7,350 bases of DNA from an uncultured Planctomycetaceae bacterium (GTDB lineage Bacteria > Planctomycetota > Planctomycetia > Pirellulales > Thermoguttaceae), in the NCBI GenBank assembly GCA_947307005.1, contig CAMZHY010000174.1:1-7350 (forward strand), written 5' to 3'. The first letter of the stretch is position 1; every line of letters starts with the position of its first letter. The translations under genes and the position numbers were made by a program. Positions 5,446-7,350 of the stretch are shown here, in pieces. The notes under the pieces were generated by a model. That model was not told where the DNA came from. It searched no databases and worked only from the letters and a program-made list of their open reading frames with translations.

Positions 5446-7131
5446 TTAGATTAGCGGCGTCTTGCGGTATTTTAGTCGTCTGTTTTTACCGTAATTCGGG
5501 TTTTCTGCTCGAAGCGTTTCTTCATAGGATGAGAAATCGCCCTCAAACCAGCGCGTCTTACCGTTTCCCTCGAAGACAAGGATGTGAGTGCAGATGCGGT
5601 CTAAGAAGAATCGGTCGTGACTTACGACTAGGACGCAACCTGCGAAATCGTTAATCGCCTGTTCAAGAACGCGCATGGTTTGCACGTCTAAATCGTTTGT
5701 CGGCTCGTCGAGCAGGATGACGTTGCCGCCGCGTCGTAGGAGTTTTGCAAGATGAACACGGTTGCGTTCGCCGCCGGAGCAAACGCCGACAAGTCGCTGT
5801 TGCTGAGAACCTCGGAAATTGAAGCGTGAAACATACGCGCGGCTGTTCATCTCAATGGGACCGAGCTGCACGTGATCTCGGCCGTCTGTGATTTCTTGAA
5901 AAACCGTGTTTTCATCATTAAGCGCGTCTCGGTGTTGATCGACGTACGCTAACTGAACCGTTTCGCCAAGTTCAATAGTTCCTTTGTCAGGCTTTTCCTC
6001 GCCCACGATCATGCGAAAGAGCGTCGATTTACCAACTCCGTTAGGACCGACGACGCCTACTACCGCCCCGCGGGGAACATTGAAGGAAACGTCGTCAAGG
6101 AGCGTAATCGTTTGATCGCCTTGTCGGAAACTTTTGGAAACTCCGTCGACGACAATAACTTTTTCTCCAAGTCTAGGACCTGGCGCAATCTGGATGATCG
6201 AGTCGCTTTTATCGTCAAGTTTTTGCTCAGCGGCAAGCTGCTCGTACGCTTTGATACGAGCTTGATTCTTTTGCAGTCGTCCTTTGTGAGCGGTCTGAAT
6301 CCAGTTAAGTTCGCGTTTTAAGGTCTTTTGACGTTGCGATTCTTGCTTCTCGGTAACGCGGAGTATTTCCGCTTTCTGCGCGAGCCAAGACGAGTAATTA
6401 CCTTCAAAAGGAATTCCACGAGTGTTGTCGATTTCAAGAATCCACTTCGTGATATTGTCGAGGAAATAACGATCGTGCGTTACGATAATAACGGTGCCGT
6501 GGTACTCGCGGAGCGCTTCCTCCAACCACTGCACGGTTTCCGCGTCAAGATGGTTGGTAGGTTCGTCGAGAAGAAGAAGATCGGGACGTTCTAGAAGCGC
6601 TTGGCAGAGGGCGACGCGACGACGTTCTCCTCCTGAAAGCTGACGAACAATCGCTTCGTCAGGAGGAAGGACGAGCGCGTCGGCGGCGACGTCGATTCGT
6701 CGATCCAACTCCCATCCTTCCAAATGGTCGATTTCTTCTTGGAGCCGTCCCATCTCTTCCATGAGCTTGTCGAAATTGTCTGCCTGGTCTGGATCCCCCA
6801 TCAGCGTTGAAACTTCATTGAACCTATCGAGTTTTTGTTGTACAGGGGCGACCGCTTTCATAAGGTTTTCCCTGACGGTCGCGTCGAGATCAAGTTCCGG
6901 TTCTTGAGCGACGTATTTAACCGTCATGCCTTTGACGAAGGATACGTCTCCGTCATAGTCTTTGTCAATGCCTGCTATGATTTTAAGAAGAGTCGATTTT
7001 CCTGCGCCATTTTCGCCGACAACGCCGATTTTAGCGCCGTAATAGAAAGACAGACTGATATTTTGACGAATCGTCTTATCGCCTAATTTTTTCGTGACAC
7101 GATTCATTTCGAAAATGAAGTGAGGCGCCAT
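5446..7131 (-). CDS. ettA: Energy-dependent translational throttle protein EttA (ABC-F ATPase)
   Basis: The product is 561 residues, close to the roughly 555 of the Escherichia coli protein. Two ABC ATPase domains lie in tandem with no membrane segment. Domain 1 has Walker A GENGAGKST (39-47), signature LSGGER (165-170), Walker B LLLLDE (185-190) and the switch His in VTHD (217-220). Domain 2 has Walker A GPNGVGKST (362-370), signature CSGGER (451-456), VILLDE (471-476) and VSHD (503-506). An arm insertion of about 95-140 lies within domain 1, and a basic, charged linker of about 245-325 corresponds to the P-site tRNA interaction motif. The EttA-specific block SRAYVSRFNFRG (430-441) separates it from Uup and antibiotic-resistance ABC-Fs. 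EttA binds the ribosomal E site and gates entry into elongation according to ATP/ADP. The N-terminus MAPHFIFEMNRV fits the EttA family start, although no clear Shine-Dalgarno precedes it. The Cys at the first position of the second signature is unusual. Confidence 0.93.
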   Translation of the reverse strand: MAPHFIFEMNRVTKKLGDKTIRQNISLSFYYGAKIGVVGENGAGKSTLLKIIAGIDKDYDGDVSFVKGMTVKYVAQEPELDLDATVRENLMKAVAPVQQKLDRFNEVSTLMGDPDQADNFDKLMEEMGRLQEEIDHLEGWELDRRIDVAADALVLPPDEAIVRQLSGGERRRVALCQALLERPDLLLLDEPTNHLDAETVQWLEEALREYHGTVIIVTHDRYFLDNITKWILEIDNTRGIPFEGNYSSWLAQKAEILRVTEKQESQRQKTLKRELNWIQTAHKGRLQKNQARIKAYEQLAAEQKLDDKSDSIIQIAPGPRLGEKVIVVDGVSKSFRQGDQTITLLDDVSFNVPRGAVVGVVGPNGVGKSTLFRMIVGEEKPDKGTIELGETVQLAYVDQHRDALNDENTVFQEITDGRDHVQLGPIEMNSRAYVSRFNFRGSQQQRLVGVCSGGERNRVHLAKLLRRGGNVILLDEPTNDLDVQTMRVLEQAINDFAGCVLVVSHDRFFLDRICTHILVFEGNGKTRWFEGDFSSYEETLRAENPNYGKNRRLKYRKTPLI

Positions 7132-7161
7132 AGGATTACCGAGGGAATGAGGGTTAATTCG

Positions 7162-7189
7162 AAAAAAAAGACGTCTCAGGGCGTAGACG
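7162..7189 (-). terminator. Weak hairpin plus T8 tract overlapping the stop of the upstream gene
   Basis: On the reverse strand CGTCT and AGACG form a 5-bp stem around an 8-nt loop, followed by TC and eight T residues. The stem is short, so termination is doubtful. If it works, ettA needs a promoter in the remaining 30 nt or depends on read-through; none is visible there. Confidence 0.3.
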
Positions 7190-7350
7190 GACGCGATCCT
7201 TGGGCGTCGTCCACTGAAGAGACGGGAGAACTGGAATTCTCGTCAACAGAAGATCGGCGTTCTTTTTCGACCTTCTTAGCGATGAAGCGGAAGGACAAAG
7301 CCGTGACGTCGTCCAAACTTTGCTGGTCGGTTCTATCTTTCAAAATAACG
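7176..7350 (-). CDS. C-terminal tail of a leftward gene, possibly a PP2C/SpoIIE-type phosphatase (partial)
   Basis: One reverse-strand frame stays open from the right edge to a TGA at 7176-7178, giving 57 residues; the other two reverse frames stop within the first few codons at that edge. The piece begins VILKDRTDQQ, then SLDDVTALSFRF, then a charged KKVEKERR stretch and a Ser/Pro-rich tail. The D-D-V-T-A-L strand resembles the closing strand of PP2C/SpoIIE-type phosphatases, where an Asp before D/N-[IV]-T helps bind metal. This is a short and generic match. The gene is in the same direction as ettA with a 44-nt gap, so the two could be co-transcribed. The rest is outside the window. Confidence 0.55.
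   Translation of the reverse strand, partial: VILKDRTDQQSLDDVTALSFRFIAKKVEKERRSSVDENSSSPVSSVDDAQGSRPSTP

Noticed and set aside
6112..7086. Forward-strand open frames opposite ettA
   Set aside because: They are antisense to a full-length, motif-complete ABC-F gene and look like shadows.
1..7350. Mobile element, CRISPR array, toxin-antitoxin pair or defence system
   Set aside because: No transposase or integrase motifs, no terminal inverted repeats, no repeat-spacer pattern and no paired small genes were seen; the genes are ordinary chromosomal types.

Overview
This 7.35 kb window is gene-dense bacterial chromosome of housekeeping character. The best guess is a member of Planctomycetota or a PVC relative. 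The evidence is an exported DUF1573-type protein, a protein joining a CPNGH/CPKC zinc-ribbon-like N-terminus to a GYF_2-type domain and a C-terminal membrane anchor, a Gfo/Idh/MocA oxidoreductase, and a tRNA gene without an encoded CCA. Base composition is moderate, with many GACG/CGTC words. This assignment rests on gene types alone and is moderately confident.

Layout, left to right. Positions 1-734 (-) hold the N-terminal third of a UvrD/PcrA-type helicase that runs off the left edge. Positions 735-897 hold its leader, with a 17-bp interrupted palindrome, and a long hairpin that is a likely terminator for the next gene. Positions 898-2322 (-) encode the secreted DUF1573-type protein, whose 3' end may be frameshifted. 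Positions 2323-2963 are the only large gap: no gene is recognisable there, only a weak sigma70-like promoter candidate for the rightward gene and a few short palindromes. Positions 2964-4121 (+) encode a Gfo/Idh/MocA oxidoreductase, followed by a 17-bp-stem hairpin. Positions 4355-5149 (+) encode the zinc-ribbon/GYF_2/membrane protein behind a TATAAT promoter. Positions 5236-5318 (+) are tRNA-Leu(UAG), with its own promoter and a textbook terminator. A second strong terminator at 5377-5418 faces the other way and closes the leftward ABC-F gene ettA (5446-7131, -). Positions 7176-7350 (-) hold the C-terminal tail of another leftward gene, possibly a PP2C-type phosphatase.

The genes do not form an obvious pathway. 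They are DNA repair (UvrD/PcrA), an exported protein of unknown role, a sugar- or cyclitol-type dehydrogenase, a membrane protein, a tRNA and a ribosome-associated ATPase, mostly in separate transcription units bounded by hairpins. I found no mobile element, CRISPR array, toxin-antitoxin pair, defence island or biosynthetic cluster. The points most worth checking are the possible frameshift at the 3' end of the DUF1573 gene, the architecture of the zinc-ribbon/GYF_2 protein, the palindrome in front of the helicase gene, and the non-canonical second signature motif of EttA.
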